NCBI RefSeq assembly: GCF_000482805.1
Contig: NZ_AXWT01000020.1
Location: forward strand, 37,501-80,000
Origin: Deinococcus murrayi DSM 11303
GTDB lineage: Bacteria; Deinococcota; Deinococci; Deinococcales; Deinococcaceae
Length of the DNA: 42,500 nucleotides
Direction of reading: 5' to 3'
Under the pieces are notes generated by a model. It did not search any database. It saw only the letters and a program-made list of their open reading frames with translations, and had not been told where the DNA came from. A program made the translations under genes and the position numbers. This document shows, one piece after another, positions 18,360 to 32,538 of the stretch (positions are counted from its first letter, which is position 1; every line of letters starts with the position of its first letter).

Positions 18360-19172
18360 TCACCCCCGCCGAAGCTGCGCCAGAATCCCCGCCGCGATTT
18401 CCTCGACGCTCGTCGAGGTGGTGTCACGCACCGGAATCCCGGCCCGCCCAAAGAGGCGCTCGGCCCGCCGGACCTCGTGTTCGCACTGCTCTAAGCTGGC
18501 GTAGCGGCTTCCGGCGCGGCGCTGGGTGCGGATGGCATGGAGGCGGCGGGGGTCGATGGTCAGGCCGTGCAGCTTGGCGCGGTGGGGTTCGAGGGGGAGG
18601 GGCAACCCCTCGCGCTCGAAATCGTCTTCGGCCAGCGGGTAGTTGCTCGCCCGGACCCCGTGCTGGAGGGCCAGGAAGAGGCTGGTGGGCGTCTTCCCGA
18701 CCCTGGAGACGCCGACCAGAATCACGTCCGAGAGGCCGTACTGCTTGTCGCCCACCCCGTCATCCGTGGCGAGGGCGAAGTCGAGGGCGTCCATGCGGGC
18801 GAGGTAACCGTTTTGGTCGTGCATGTCGTGGTAGCGGCCCACGCTGCGAGCGGCGGGCAGGCCGAACTCGGCCTCCAGCGCGGCGAGGCCAGGGCCGAGC
18901 AGGTCGAAGACGCGGGCCGGAGCCGACTCCAGCTCGCGCAGCACGGCGGCGTCGGTGACCGTGGTAAAGACGAGGGGCCGCTCGCCCCGCCCCGCGAGCG
19001 CGGCGACCTCCCGCGCCACCCCCCGCGCCGCCTCCACGGTGGCAATAAAGGGGCGCTGCACGTAGCGCAGCGGCTGCCCCGGAAAGTGGGCCAGCAGCGC
19101 CCGCGCCGTGGTCTCGGCGGTCAGTCCGGTGTGGTCGGAAACAATCAGGACGGTCCGGGAGGGCGGGGTCAT
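18360..19172 (-). CDS. ppsR: PEP synthase regulatory protein (bifunctional kinase/pyrophosphorylase, DUF299 family)
   Basis: 270 aa. Members inactivate pyruvate-phosphate dikinase or PEP synthase by ADP-dependent phosphorylation of a threonine, and reverse this with phosphate. The P-loop GVSRVGKT is at 154-161 within the family pattern [21 protein letters not shown]. The N-terminal [21 protein letters not shown] and later NYPLAEDDF and [16 protein letters not shown] also match the family. Length is normal. It is divergent from ppsA with 147 nt between, the same pairing as in E. coli, so the target is almost surely the neighbouring PpsA. Confidence 0.93.
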   Translation of the reverse strand: MTPPSRTVLIVSDHTGLTAETTARALLAHFPGQPLRYVQRPFIATVEAARGVAREVAALAGRGERPLVFTTVTDAAVLRELESAPARVFDLLGPGLAALEAEFGLPAARSVGRYHDMHDQNGYLARMDALDFALATDDGVGDKQYGLSDVILVGVSRVGKTPTSLFLALQHGVRASNYPLAEDDFEREGLPLPLEPHRAKLHGLTIDPRRLHAIRTQRRAGSRYASLEQCEHEVRRAERLFGRAGIPVRDTTSTSVEEIAAGILAQLRRG

Positions 19173-19244
19173 GCGCCCAGCGTGACATGCCGGGCGGGGA
19201 GCCGTGTCTCTCCAGACGGAACGCCCTACCCGGCGCAGGCGGGG

Positions 19245-19250
19245 TAAGCT
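19245..19250 (+). promoter_or_regulatory. Possible -10 element of ppsA
   Basis: TAAGCT about 70 nt before the ppsA ATG. It would give a leader of about 60 nt with GGAG 9 nt before the start. No -35 seen. Confidence 0.3.
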
Positions 19251-19319
19251 GTGGACGTTTCACAACACCAACCCCCGCCGCTTCCACGCCGGGGAACCCC
19301 ATCAGAACGGAGAACGCGC

Positions 19320-21689
<2,370 letters not shown>

Positions 21690-21695
21690 CTTCCC

Positions 21696-22778
21696 CTACT
21701 CCGACTCCACCGCCCCGAACAGCGTGGGCGGCGGCTCGGTGGGCGGCCCCAGCCCGGAGACGGTGAGGCCGACGAGGCGCACGCCCTTCTCGCCTATCAG
21801 CTCAGCGGTGACGAGGTGGGCAGCGGTGCGCGTCAGCGTCGCCTCGTCGCGCACGGGATGGGGCAGCGTCACCCGGCGGGTCACCACCGAGCGGTCGTCG
21901 AGCTTGAGCTTGAGCACGACCACCCGCCCGGCGAGGCCCGCCCGCGCGAGCCGCTCCTCGACCCCCCGCGCCAGGGGCGGCAGGGCGGCGCGGACGGCCT
22001 CGACCCCCCGCAGGTCTTCTGCGACGGTGGCCTCGCTGCCGACCGACACCGGGGCGCGGTCCGGCTCGACCGGGCGGTCGTCCTCGCCCCAGGCTATCCG
22101 GGCAAAGTGTTCGCCCACCCGCCCGAACCACGCGGCGAGGTGGGCGGGCGGCGTGCGCCGCAGGTCGCCCCCGGTGTGGATGCCGTGGGCGGCGAGTTTG
22201 GCGGCGGTCGCCGGGCCGATGCCGTGAAAGGCGGAGGTCGGCAGGCTCGCGAGCAGCGCGTCTGCCTGCGCGGGCAGCAGCACGGTCAGGCCGTCGGGCT
22301 TGTTCAGGCCGCTCGCGAGCTTGGCGAGGAACTTGTTCACGCTGACGCCCGCCGTGGCGGTCAGCCCGGTGGCCGCCCGAATCTCGGCGCGGATGCCCTG
22401 AGCGATACGGGTGGCGCTCGGCCCGCCCCGCAGCGGCGCGGTCACGTCGAGGTAGGCCTCGTCCAGCGAGAGCGGCTCGACGAGGGGGGTGTAGCTCCGG
22501 AACACCTCGCGGACCCCGGCGCTCACCTCGCGGTAGACCTCGAACCTCGGCTCCACGACGACCAGCCCCGGACAGCGCTCCAGCGCCCGGTAGAGGGGCA
22601 TCGCGCTGCGGACCCCGAAGGGCCGCGCCTCGTAGCTCGCGGTGAGGACCACGCTGCGTTTGCCGCCCCAGGCGACCGCGACGGGCCGCCCGCGCAGCCG
22701 GGGGTCGTCGCGCTGCTCCACGGACGCGTAAAAGGCGTCCATGTCCACATGGAGAATCTTGCGCGGCCCCTCGCCCAC
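21696..22778 (-). CDS. dinB: DNA polymerase IV (Y-family translesion polymerase)
   Basis: 360 aa. Error-prone polymerase that copies across damaged bases. The catalytic metal ligands are in HVDMDAFYASVE (D12) and PLSLDEAYLDVT (D106, E107). SYEARPFGVRSAMP (finger), the helix-hairpin-helix thumb (FHGIGPATAAKLAAHGIHTGGDL) and the little-finger domain (SVGSEATVAEDLRG to the end) are all present. There is no clear C-terminal clamp-binding QxxLF motif; the end reads PPPTLFGAVESE. The GTG start is supported by TAAACT 7 nt upstream, a leaderless layout. A strong inverted repeat overlaps where the -35 would be, so damage- or stress-linked control is plausible. Confidence 0.94.
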   Translation of the reverse strand: MGEGPRKILHVDMDAFYASVEQRDDPRLRGRPVAVAWGGKRSVVLTASYEARPFGVRSAMPLYRALERCPGLVVVEPRFEVYREVSAGVREVFRSYTPLVEPLSLDEAYLDVTAPLRGGPSATRIAQGIRAEIRAATGLTATAGVSVNKFLAKLASGLNKPDGLTVLLPAQADALLASLPTSAFHGIGPATAAKLAAHGIHTGGDLRRTPPAHLAAWFGRVGEHFARIAWGEDDRPVEPDRAPVSVGSEATVAEDLRGVEAVRAALPPLARGVEERLARAGLAGRVVVLKLKLDDRSVVTRRVTLPHPVRDEATLTRTAAHLVTAELIGEKGVRLVGLTVSGLGPPTEPPPTLFGAVESE

Positions 22779-22785
22779 GCCTGCG

Positions 22786-22791
22786 AGTTTA
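22786..22791 (-). promoter_or_regulatory. Leaderless -10 element of dinB
   Basis: Reverse strand TAAACT, 7 nt, then the dinB GTG. No SD in between. The expected -35 position falls in the left arm of the inverted repeat at 22804-22832. Confidence 0.6.
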
Positions 22792-22803
22792 GGTCGGCGC
22801 TCG

Positions 22804-22832
22804 GCTCAGAAAGGAAGACAGCCTTTCTGAGC
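22804..22832. repeat. Perfect 11-bp inverted repeat upstream of dinB
   Basis: Arms GCTCAGAAAGG (22804-22814) and CCTTTCTGAGC (22822-22832) around a 7-nt centre. It sits between the stop of the methyltransferase gene and the dinB promoter. Neither side has a T-run, so it is a poor classical terminator; operator or RNA hairpin remain possible. Confidence 0.7.
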
Positions 22833-22844
22833 ACCGCCAGAGGC

Positions 22845-24053
<1,209 letters not shown>

Positions 24054-24061
24054 CGGGGGGC

Positions 24062-24067
24062 AGGGTA
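24062..24067 (-). promoter_or_regulatory. Leaderless -10 element of the rRNA methyltransferase gene
   Basis: Reverse strand TACCCT, 8 nt, ATG at 24053. No SD. Confidence 0.5.
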
Positions 24068-24125
24068 GCGCAGGGGGGGGTGAGGGAAATGGGGACGCCT
24101 CACCCCGCCCGGCCCGGACGCGGCC

Positions 24126-24131
24126 TACCCT
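24126..24131 (+). promoter_or_regulatory. Leaderless -10 element of the beta-propeller gene
   Basis: TACCCT, 9 nt, ATG at 24141. It is divergent from the reverse-strand promoter at 24062-24067. Confidence 0.45.
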
Positions 24132-24140
24132 GGACCCACC

Positions 24141-24965
24141 ATGAAGCCGCTCCTCCTCGCCCTCCTCGTGGCGGCCCTACCCTCCCAGGCCGCCGCCCAA
24201 CTCCGCACCGACATTCGCAAGGACACGCCCCCCGGACAGGCGACGATGAGGGTTTACGACGGCGGGAAGCTGCTGTTTCAGGCCACGACCCAGGGCTTGA
24301 ACGCCGTGACAGAGAGCAAGTTCAGCGCGGATGGGAGGTGGCTGCTGAACATCGCGGACGGGCAGGGCTATGTGCAGCTCTGGGACGTGGAGAACGGCGA
24401 GCGGGTCAGGACCTTTCTGGGCACCTCATTCCGCGTGAACGGTGCAGACTTCACGCCGGACAGCCAGCGCTTGCTCCTGGATTTCAGCGGGGACCGGGCG
24501 CAGCCAGACACCAAGCGCCCCGCTTACTTCCCATCGCCATCTCTGTGGGACCTCGCCACCCTAGAGCGAATCGCCTTTCTCTACAACGACAAGCGCGAGA
24601 GTTTCTACGACGGGGCCGTGCAGTTCAGCGCCGATGGCAGGCGGATGGTCTTCGTCCGTACAACCGACTACTCCTCCGGCCCGGCCTCCATCTGGGACGC
24701 CTACAGCGGGCGGTACATCACCACGGTCCCTCGTCTCCCTTACCCGGCGGGCACCCGGAGCCGGTGGGGTGGAGCGAGTGGGAGCGGTGCCGGGGCCAGG
24801 GCCGCCCGCCTCTCCCCCGACGGCGGGCGCGTGCTGGTCCTGTACGTAGACGGACGACTGGCCGAGTACGACGCGGACACGGCGAGCCTGCTGAGGCTGC
24901 GGGGCAAACCGGCGGAGGCTCAGGCGCGGGCACAACTGGACACCTTCGCCAGGACGGGGAAATAG
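24141..24965 (+). CDS. Secreted WD40-like beta-propeller protein
   Basis: 274 aa. Signal peptide [19 protein letters not shown], cut before QLRTD. The mature protein has propeller-blade repeats of the form 'SADGRWLL ... [13 protein letters not shown]': residues about 58-93, 97-135 ([12 protein letters not shown] ... [12 protein letters not shown]), 156-195 ([11 protein letters not shown] ... [13 protein letters not shown]) and 225-255 ([28 protein letters not shown]). That is about four to five blades, fewer than the seven of a full WD40 ring, so it may dimerise or use an incomplete ring. Probably a binding scaffold outside the membrane; partner unknown. A terminator follows. Confidence 0.75.
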   Translation: MKPLLLALLVAALPSQAAAQLRTDIRKDTPPGQATMRVYDGGKLLFQATTQGLNAVTESKFSADGRWLLNIADGQGYVQLWDVENGERVRTFLGTSFRVNGADFTPDSQRLLLDFSGDRAQPDTKRPAYFPSPSLWDLATLERIAFLYNDKRESFYDGAVQFSADGRRMVFVRTTDYSSGPASIWDAYSGRYITTVPRLPYPAGTRSRWGGASGSGAGARAARLSPDGGRVLVLYVDGRLAEYDADTASLLRLRGKPAEAQARAQLDTFARTGK

Positions 24966-24973
24966 GGAAAAAC

Positions 24974-25009
24974 AGGAAAAGCGGCCCCGTGAGGCCGCCT
25001 CCCTTTTGA
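24974..25009. terminator. Bidirectional terminator
   Basis: Stem GCGGCC / GGCCGC (24981-24986 / 24993-24998) with 6-nt loop. TTTT follows on the forward strand, and TTTTCC on the reverse strand. It serves both the beta-propeller gene and the convergent fadA. Confidence 0.65.
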
Positions 25010-25017
25010 CTTCGGCG

Positions 25018-26220
<1,203 letters not shown>

Positions 26221-26649
26221 GGGAGTCTCCTTGTTGAGGTTAAGCGGCAAAGAAGCGTCTTTCAGGCGCAGGCTTCACAGCGCCGAATCATAGGGGGGAA
26301 GCATCGATAGCCCGGCAGTGGAGGTGCCCCGCGCCCACCGCCGCAGGCTGAGCCAGGCGCGGAACAGAGCGCCTCAGCCGCCCGCACGCGTTGGCCCTGC
26401 CACCGGTACGACGTCGCCCCGGACCCACTGGTGTTTGACATGCCACACCCAGATGCAACGCTCTGCCCCGGCCCCAGCAGCCCGGCAAAGGCGCGGGCAA
26501 GCCAGGCCAGGGGGTGGCGCATCAGCACACTCCGGAGAACGGCAAAGAGCATCACGGCTTCCTGAAAGGGACGATGTGAGGTCGAGGGGAGCAAACCGCC
26601 ACGAGGCTGAGGGCCAGCCACCGTCATCCTCCCGCTCGACTCCCTCATG
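26221..26649. other. 429-nt gap between fadN and fadA; possible degenerate coding sequence
   Basis: Holds no gene I can support. On the reverse strand an ATG at 26552 opens a frame encoding a hydrophobic, Arg-dotted start (FAVLRSVLMRHPLAWLARAF). After GLLGPG the frame becomes Cys/Ser/Gly-rich and unlike protein, while another reverse frame across about 26390-26470 reads more like one (CIWVWHVKHQWVRGDVVPV). This could be a frameshifted remnant, or chance in GC-rich DNA. Reverse-strand TATGAT (26287-26292) could be a -10 giving fadA its own start of transcription, but no -35 fits. Confidence 0.3.
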
Positions 26650-28998
<2,349 letters not shown>

Positions 28999-29027
28999 GC
29001 GACCTCCTGCGGTGAGAGCCTGAAATC

Positions 29028-29042
29028 TTGAACTCGGTTCAA
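29028..29042 (-). promoter_or_regulatory. FadR-type operator of fadN
   Basis: Reverse strand TTGAACCGAGTTCAA: 6-bp perfect arms with a 3-nt centre. It fits at every position the consensus TTRNACYNRGTNYAA that I recall for the TetR-family fatty-acid regulator FadR of Thermus thermophilus. It abuts the -10 box downstream, so a bound repressor would cover the start of transcription. Release by long acyl-CoA would be expected. Confidence 0.7.
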
Positions 29043-29071
29043 AGGGTAGGGGGCTGGGGGGCATTTGTCCA
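29043..29071 (-). promoter_or_regulatory. Promoter of fadN
   Basis: Reverse strand -35 TGGACA (29066-29071), 17-nt spacer, -10 TACCCT (29043-29048). It gives a leader of about 38 nt containing the operator and AGGAGG. One of the two clearest -35/-10 pairs in the window. Confidence 0.7.
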
Positions 29072-29103
29072 CCACCGAGGTCACCGAGTGGGGGCGGGGG
29101 GTC

Positions 29104-30198
29104 TCAGCGTGCCGCCAGCCACGCCCGCGCCTCCCGCTCCAGCGCGGCGAAGGAGGCAAACCCCACCTCACGGGCGGCCCGGTCGCGGTCCCCCGTGCGG
29201 GCAAAGGCTTGCGCGAGCTGCCAGGGAGCGCCCACACCCGCCTGCCCCGCCAGGAACTCCACCACGCCGAGGCCCTGGCGGTAGGCGTGGTCCCACCACG
29301 CTTCGGGCACGGCGGGAAAGTCGGCCAGCTCCGCGAGGGGCACCCACCCGGCGCGGGCGTAGGCATTGGCGCGGTCCTGCCCCGCCCGCCAGCTCGACTC
29401 GGAAAAGAAGGCGCGGGCGGCAAAGTTGGCCAGCCCCTCGTGCAGCCACCAGGGGATGCGCCCGTCGCCCGCGGCTCCCCCAGCCTGTCCCGCCGCCGCC
29501 CCCACAGCGAGGTGGGCGAACTCGTGGGCGAGCACCCGCAGCGCCGTCGCCTCGGCCTGGGCGGGGGGACCGCCCGGCAGCACCAGCTTGATGGCCTCAC
29601 CGGGTTCATTCCAGCCGGAGACGGGTTGCAGCGACGGGTACACGGTGGCGCTGAGGCGCTCGGCATCGGGGTAGACCTTGACCACGGCGCCCGGCGGCAC
29701 GGGCAGGCCCAGCACCCGCTCCACCTCGCGGGCGGCGCGGGGGAGCAGCGGAGCGAGGAACGCCGCGTCCTGGGCCAGGCCGGGCACGCTCAGGGCGAGG
29801 AGGGTGCCCGTCTCGGTCAGCACCGGGGTTAGCGCCTCGCCCGCGTAGCGCCAGACCCCGCCTGCGCGCACGAGGCGCACAGGCAGGCTGACCCGCCGCA
29901 CCTCGCCCGGCACCCGCGTCCAGACGAGGTCGAGGGTGGCGGTCGCCCCCGCGCCCTCCTCCCGCACGTCGCGGAACGTGTAGGTCACGTCGCGGGGGGG
30001 CCGCCGGGCGAGGTCGGCGGCGAAGCCCGCCCCCTCTGCGGTGAAGGTACCGCCGGGGGCAAGCAGCGAGCGGTAGGCGGCAGCGTCCCCGGCGCGGGCC
30101 GCCGCCTGGAGCGCCCCCGCCAGCTCCTGCGGGGTGCGCTGGGCGAGGGCCGCCGAATACAGCAGCAGTCCCGCGAAGAGGGCGGCCCGGAGGGTCAT
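29104..30198 (-). CDS. Secreted zinc metallopeptidase (MA-clan, HExxH)
   Basis: 364 aa. Signal peptide [19 protein letters not shown], cut before QRTP. A cystatin/NTF2-like beta region (about 30-130) is followed by the catalytic domain. The zinc motif HEFAH is at 225-229, and the third ligand is probably E254 in WWLHEGLANFAARAF, the gluzincin pattern of MA-family peptidases. The substrate is unknown; family members cut envelope or extracellular proteins. TACCCT lies 5 nt before the ATG, so it likely has its own leaderless promoter even though a same-strand gene ends only 17 nt upstream. Confidence 0.82.
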   Translation of the reverse strand: MTLRAALFAGLLLYSAALAQRTPQELAGALQAAARAGDAAAYRSLLAPGGTFTAEGAGFAADLARRPPRDVTYTFRDVREEGAGATATLDLVWTRVPGEVRRVSLPVRLVRAGGVWRYAGEALTPVLTETGTLLALSVPGLAQDAAFLAPLLPRAAREVERVLGLPVPPGAVVKVYPDAERLSATVYPSLQPVSGWNEPGEAIKLVLPGGPPAQAEATALRVLAHEFAHLAVGAAAGQAGGAAGDGRIPWWLHEGLANFAARAFFSESSWRAGQDRANAYARAGWVPLAELADFPAVPEAWWDHAYRQGLGVVEFLAGQAGVGAPWQLAQAFARTGDRDRAAREVGFASFAALEREARAWLAAR

Positions 30199-30203
30199 GG
30201 TTC

Positions 30204-30209
30204 AGGGTA
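30204..30209 (-). promoter_or_regulatory. Leaderless -10 element of the metallopeptidase gene
   Basis: Reverse strand TACCCT, 5 nt, ATG at 30198. No SD. Confidence 0.5.
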
Positions 30210-30215
30210 ATGGGC

Positions 30216-30488
30216 CTACGCGCCCGGCAAGAACCCTTTCACCACAAATACGACGACCAGCCCGCCCAGCGCCGCCAGCGCCGCGAGGCTGAGGCGACGG
30301 TCCCGCCTCCACGCGGCGACCGCCACCCACCCAGCCGCCAGCACGGGCACCAGCCCCACCCAGCCCACCGCGAGGGCGGCCAGGCGCGGAAAGAGCACGC
30401 CCGCGGCAAGCAGCCCGACCCCCACCCAGAAGCCCAGGGGGTAGAGCCAGTCGGGAAGGCCCGCGAGTTCGGTGTCAGGCGGGGTCAC
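30216..30488 (-). CDS. Small integral membrane protein, unknown function
   Basis: 90 aa. Three likely transmembrane helices: about 14-32 (WLYPLGFWVGVGLLAAGVL), 36-58 (LAALAVGWVGLVPVLAAGWVAVA) and 66-84 (LSLAALAALGGLVVVFVVK). The Arg cluster WRRDRR lies between the second and third. The GTG start is 3 nt after the stop of the pRiA4b-like gene, with GGAG 9-10 nt upstream, so the two are cotranscribed. No family recognised. Confidence 0.65.
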   Translation of the reverse strand: MTPPDTELAGLPDWLYPLGFWVGVGLLAAGVLFPRLAALAVGWVGLVPVLAAGWVAVAAWRRDRRLSLAALAALGGLVVVFVVKGFLPGA

Positions 30489-30491
30489 GGG

Positions 30492-31349
30492 TTACCACTC
30501 CGGGTACTGCTCTGGGGCGGTGCCCACGCTCTCCAGCACGCGGGGCAGCCGGACGCGGGGCGGAGCGTCCTGAAGGCCCTGGTAGGTCACGTCGAAGGTC
30601 CAGTCGTCGCCGTAGTCGAAGAGGAAGGTCCACTTCTCCTGCCGCCCGAAGGGTTCGGTGACGGGGACCCCCCGGACGCCGTATTCCTCGCGCCCGCCGG
30701 GAGTCAGGTTCAGCCCGGCCAGCCCGCCCGCAGCCGGAAGCTGCTGGAGCTGCTGGGCCGAGGCCAGGGACGTCAGCACCGCTTCGACGCCGCCGGGCTG
30801 CTCCAGCATGGCCCGCACTTCGGGGGGAATGGGCAGGTCGGGGCCGTCGTCTTCCACCTCCGCCGCGAGGGCCTCTTCGGCCAAGCCCGCGAGCCGCTCG
30901 CGCACGGCCTCCCGCAGCCGCTCCGGCACGCGGGGCAACACTTCCTCTTCCAGGCGGCGGGTCAGGAAGGTGGCCGCTTCGCGCAGCAGGGCCGACTGGC
31001 TCACGCCCCCCAGCGCCAGCGTGAGCGCGAGGTCGGCCTCGTCGGGCAGGCCCAGCTCGTCCGGCAAGCCGGGGAAAGAGAAGCTCGGCAGCGACCCGTT
31101 CCGCTCCAGGTCGCGGAACAGCTCGTAGGCCACCCGCGAGCGGTAGGGGTTCTTCCCATCGAAAAAGCCGTAGGCGTGGTCCAAGTCGAACCCGAAAGCC
31201 TGCACGATGGCCCCGGCCAGCGCGTCCAGGTCCGCACCCTCCGGCAGCCCCAGCACCCGGTAGGGGAACCTCCGCTCGCCCTTCACCTTGACCCGGCTGA
31301 CCACCTTGAAAACGTGCATCCGCCGCCCCCTGCCCTGCTTTCTCGTCAT
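30492..31349 (-). CDS. Plasmid pRiA4b ORF-3-like domain protein
   Basis: 285 aa from the ATG at 31349 (AGGAGG 6 nt upstream). The family domain is visible in two parts: the N-terminal VFKVVSRVKVKGERRFPYRVLGLPEGADLDALAGAIVQAFGFDLDHAYGFF, and the C-terminal KWTFLFDYGDDWTFDVTYQG, the signature GDxW segment of pRiA4b ORF-3 / MM3350-like proteins. Between them is a helical, Leu/Glu-rich insertion (about 95-210). The family is widespread on plasmids and insertion elements, and its molecular role is not established. The upstream 136 nt hold several inverted repeats that look regulatory. No transposase is seen nearby. Confidence 0.8.
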   Translation of the reverse strand: MTRKQGRGRRMHVFKVVSRVKVKGERRFPYRVLGLPEGADLDALAGAIVQAFGFDLDHAYGFFDGKNPYRSRVAYELFRDLERNGSLPSFSFPGLPDELGLPDEADLALTLALGGVSQSALLREAATFLTRRLEEEVLPRVPERLREAVRERLAGLAEEALAAEVEDDGPDLPIPPEVRAMLEQPGGVEAVLTSLASAQQLQQLPAAGGLAGLNLTPGGREEYGVRGVPVTEPFGRQEKWTFLFDYGDDWTFDVTYQGLQDAPPRVRLPRVLESVGTAPEQYPEW

Positions 31350-31360
31350 AGACCGCCTCC

Positions 31361-31377
31361 TAAGTCCGTTGAACTTA
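31361..31377. promoter_or_regulatory. Operator-like inverted repeat at the SD of the pRiA4b-like gene
   Basis: TAAGTCC, GTT, GAACTTA (6 of 7 arm positions complementary), directly adjoining the AGGAGG of the gene. The core CGTTGAACT recurs in inverse orientation at 31422-31430, and TAAGTCC recurs as GGACTTA at 31482-31488. Confidence 0.45.
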
Positions 31378-31388
31378 CCATTCCGCAT

Positions 31389-31407
31389 TTTCGGGAGAGC
31401 ACCGAAA
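31389..31407. repeat. Inverted repeat TTTCGG / CCGAAA
   Basis: Perfect 6-bp arms (31389-31394, 31402-31407) with 7-nt loop in the leader region of the pRiA4b-like gene. Confidence 0.4.
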
Positions 31408-31457
31408 CTGCACCCCAGCCCAGTTCAACGTCCTTTTTCTGCCACGCGCTCCGCGCG

Positions 31458-31476
31458 GTTTATCTCAAAGATAAAC
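31458..31476. promoter_or_regulatory. 19-bp palindrome between tauE and the pRiA4b-like gene
   Basis: GTTTATCT, CAA, AGATAAAC: perfect 8-bp arms, A/T-rich in an otherwise GC-rich region. It lies 9 nt past the TauE/SafE stop on the reverse strand. It has no T-run after it on either strand, so a repressor site is more likely than a terminator. Confidence 0.5.
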
Positions 31477-31485
31477 GCAGTGGAC

Positions 31486-32235
31486 TTAGCCCCAGTATTT
31501 CCACAGCAGTTGGCCCGCCGTAAAGACCAGCAGCACGCTGAAAAAGACCTTGAGCTGCGCCGCCGGAATGCGGCGTTGCAGCCCCGCCCCCGCCCGCGCC
31601 CCGACCAAGACGCCCAGCGCGACCCCGGCGGCGAGGGGCAGGTCCAGCAGGCCCCCCGCGTGGTACACCAGCGCGTTGCCCACGGCGGTCAGGCCCATGA
31701 TGAAGGTCGAGGTGGCGATGGCCTGCCGGATGGGCACCCCCGCGAGGAGGTTGAGCACGGGCACCTGCACCGTGCCCCCGCCGATGCCCAGCAGCCCGCT
31801 CATCACGCCCGCAAAGGCCATCGCGGGGGGCACCAGGCGGCTGGGGGGGCGCTCGACCTCCACCCGCCTCAGGCCGCGCAGCAGGGTGTAGGCCGAGTAC
31901 AGCAGCAGCCCCGCAAAGACGGTCGCCACGGCGCGGGCGGGCAGCACCAGCCCCAAGAAGGAGCCGACCGCCCCGCCCAGGATGGTGTAGGGCGAGAGCA
32001 GGTACCCCGTTCGCGCCCGCACCAGCCCCTGCTGGAGGTAACTCGCCGCCCCGCTGAGGCCCACCGCGAGCACGCCTATTTGCGACACCGCTACCGCCTG
32101 ACTGATGGTGATGTCGCGCCCGAAGAGGGGCAGCACGAACTCCAGCGCGGGCACGACGACCACGCCGCCGCCCAGCCCCAGGATGGCCCCCAGCACCCCG
32201 GCGAGCAGGCCCACGGCGATGACAGCGAGGGTCAA
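31486..32235 (-). CDS. TauE/SafE (DUF81) family anion exporter
   Basis: 249 aa polytopic membrane protein with about eight helices. The two-fold repeat shows in the pair of family motifs [16 protein letters not shown] (about 16-31) and [16 protein letters not shown] (about 145-160). Members export sulfite or sulfur-containing organic anions; the substrate here is unknown. The start is uncertain. TTG at 32235 is the only in-frame choice near the expected N-terminus and has no good SD, while a nearby ATG is out of frame and meets a stop after three codons. Confidence 0.85.
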   Translation of the reverse strand: MTLAVIAVGLLAGVLGAILGLGGGVVVVPALEFVLPLFGRDITISQAVAVSQIGVLAVGLSGAASYLQQGLVRARTGYLLSPYTILGGAVGSFLGLVLPARAVATVFAGLLLYSAYTLLRGLRRVEVERPPSRLVPPAMAFAGVMSGLLGIGGGTVQVPVLNLLAGVPIRQAIATSTFIMGLTAVGNALVYHAGGLLDLPLAAGVALGVLVGARAGAGLQRRIPAAQLKVFFSVLLVFTAGQLLWKYWG

Positions 32236-32538
32236 GGTCGCATCACGGGAAGGAGGCTAACACGCCCTTCTCTGCCCGGCCCAGCTAAAGCAACCCTTTA
32301 GCCCAGCGGGGGGAAAGGGCCACCCCCATTTGCAAGGCTGAAGGCCGAGCACAAATGACTCGCCGCACCGCACAGGAGAGGGTACGGCAACGCGCCGAGA
32401 GAACCCACAGAGAGGGGGAAAAGCGATGAAACGATGGCCAGGGCCAGAAGCAACCCGCCAAGAGGTGTCCGCGGCGACCGGTCGGGGAGGAGCGCCGAAC
32501 AAGCCGCAGCGGCCCCATCCCCTGCCGGGAGGCCGCCG
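32236..32538. other. Intergenic region between divergent tauE and SRPBCC genes
   Basis: Holds a hairpin GCTAAAG / CTTTAGC at 32284-32302 (5-nt loop) and a wide 6-bp repeat CATTTG / CAAATG around 32327-32356. A small open frame at 32426-32542 (38 codons) ends in an ATGA overlap with the SRPBCC start. Its codons (CGA, CCA, GCA, GGA) do not look like neighbouring genes, so I do not call it coding. No clear promoter boxes. Confidence 0.4.

Noticed and set aside
26221..26649. Structured RNA such as SRP RNA, RNase P RNA or a riboswitch in the gap
   Set aside because: None of the conserved core sequences I know (for example the SRP GGAAGNNAGCA loop or the RNase P GAGGAAAGTC block) is present on either strand.
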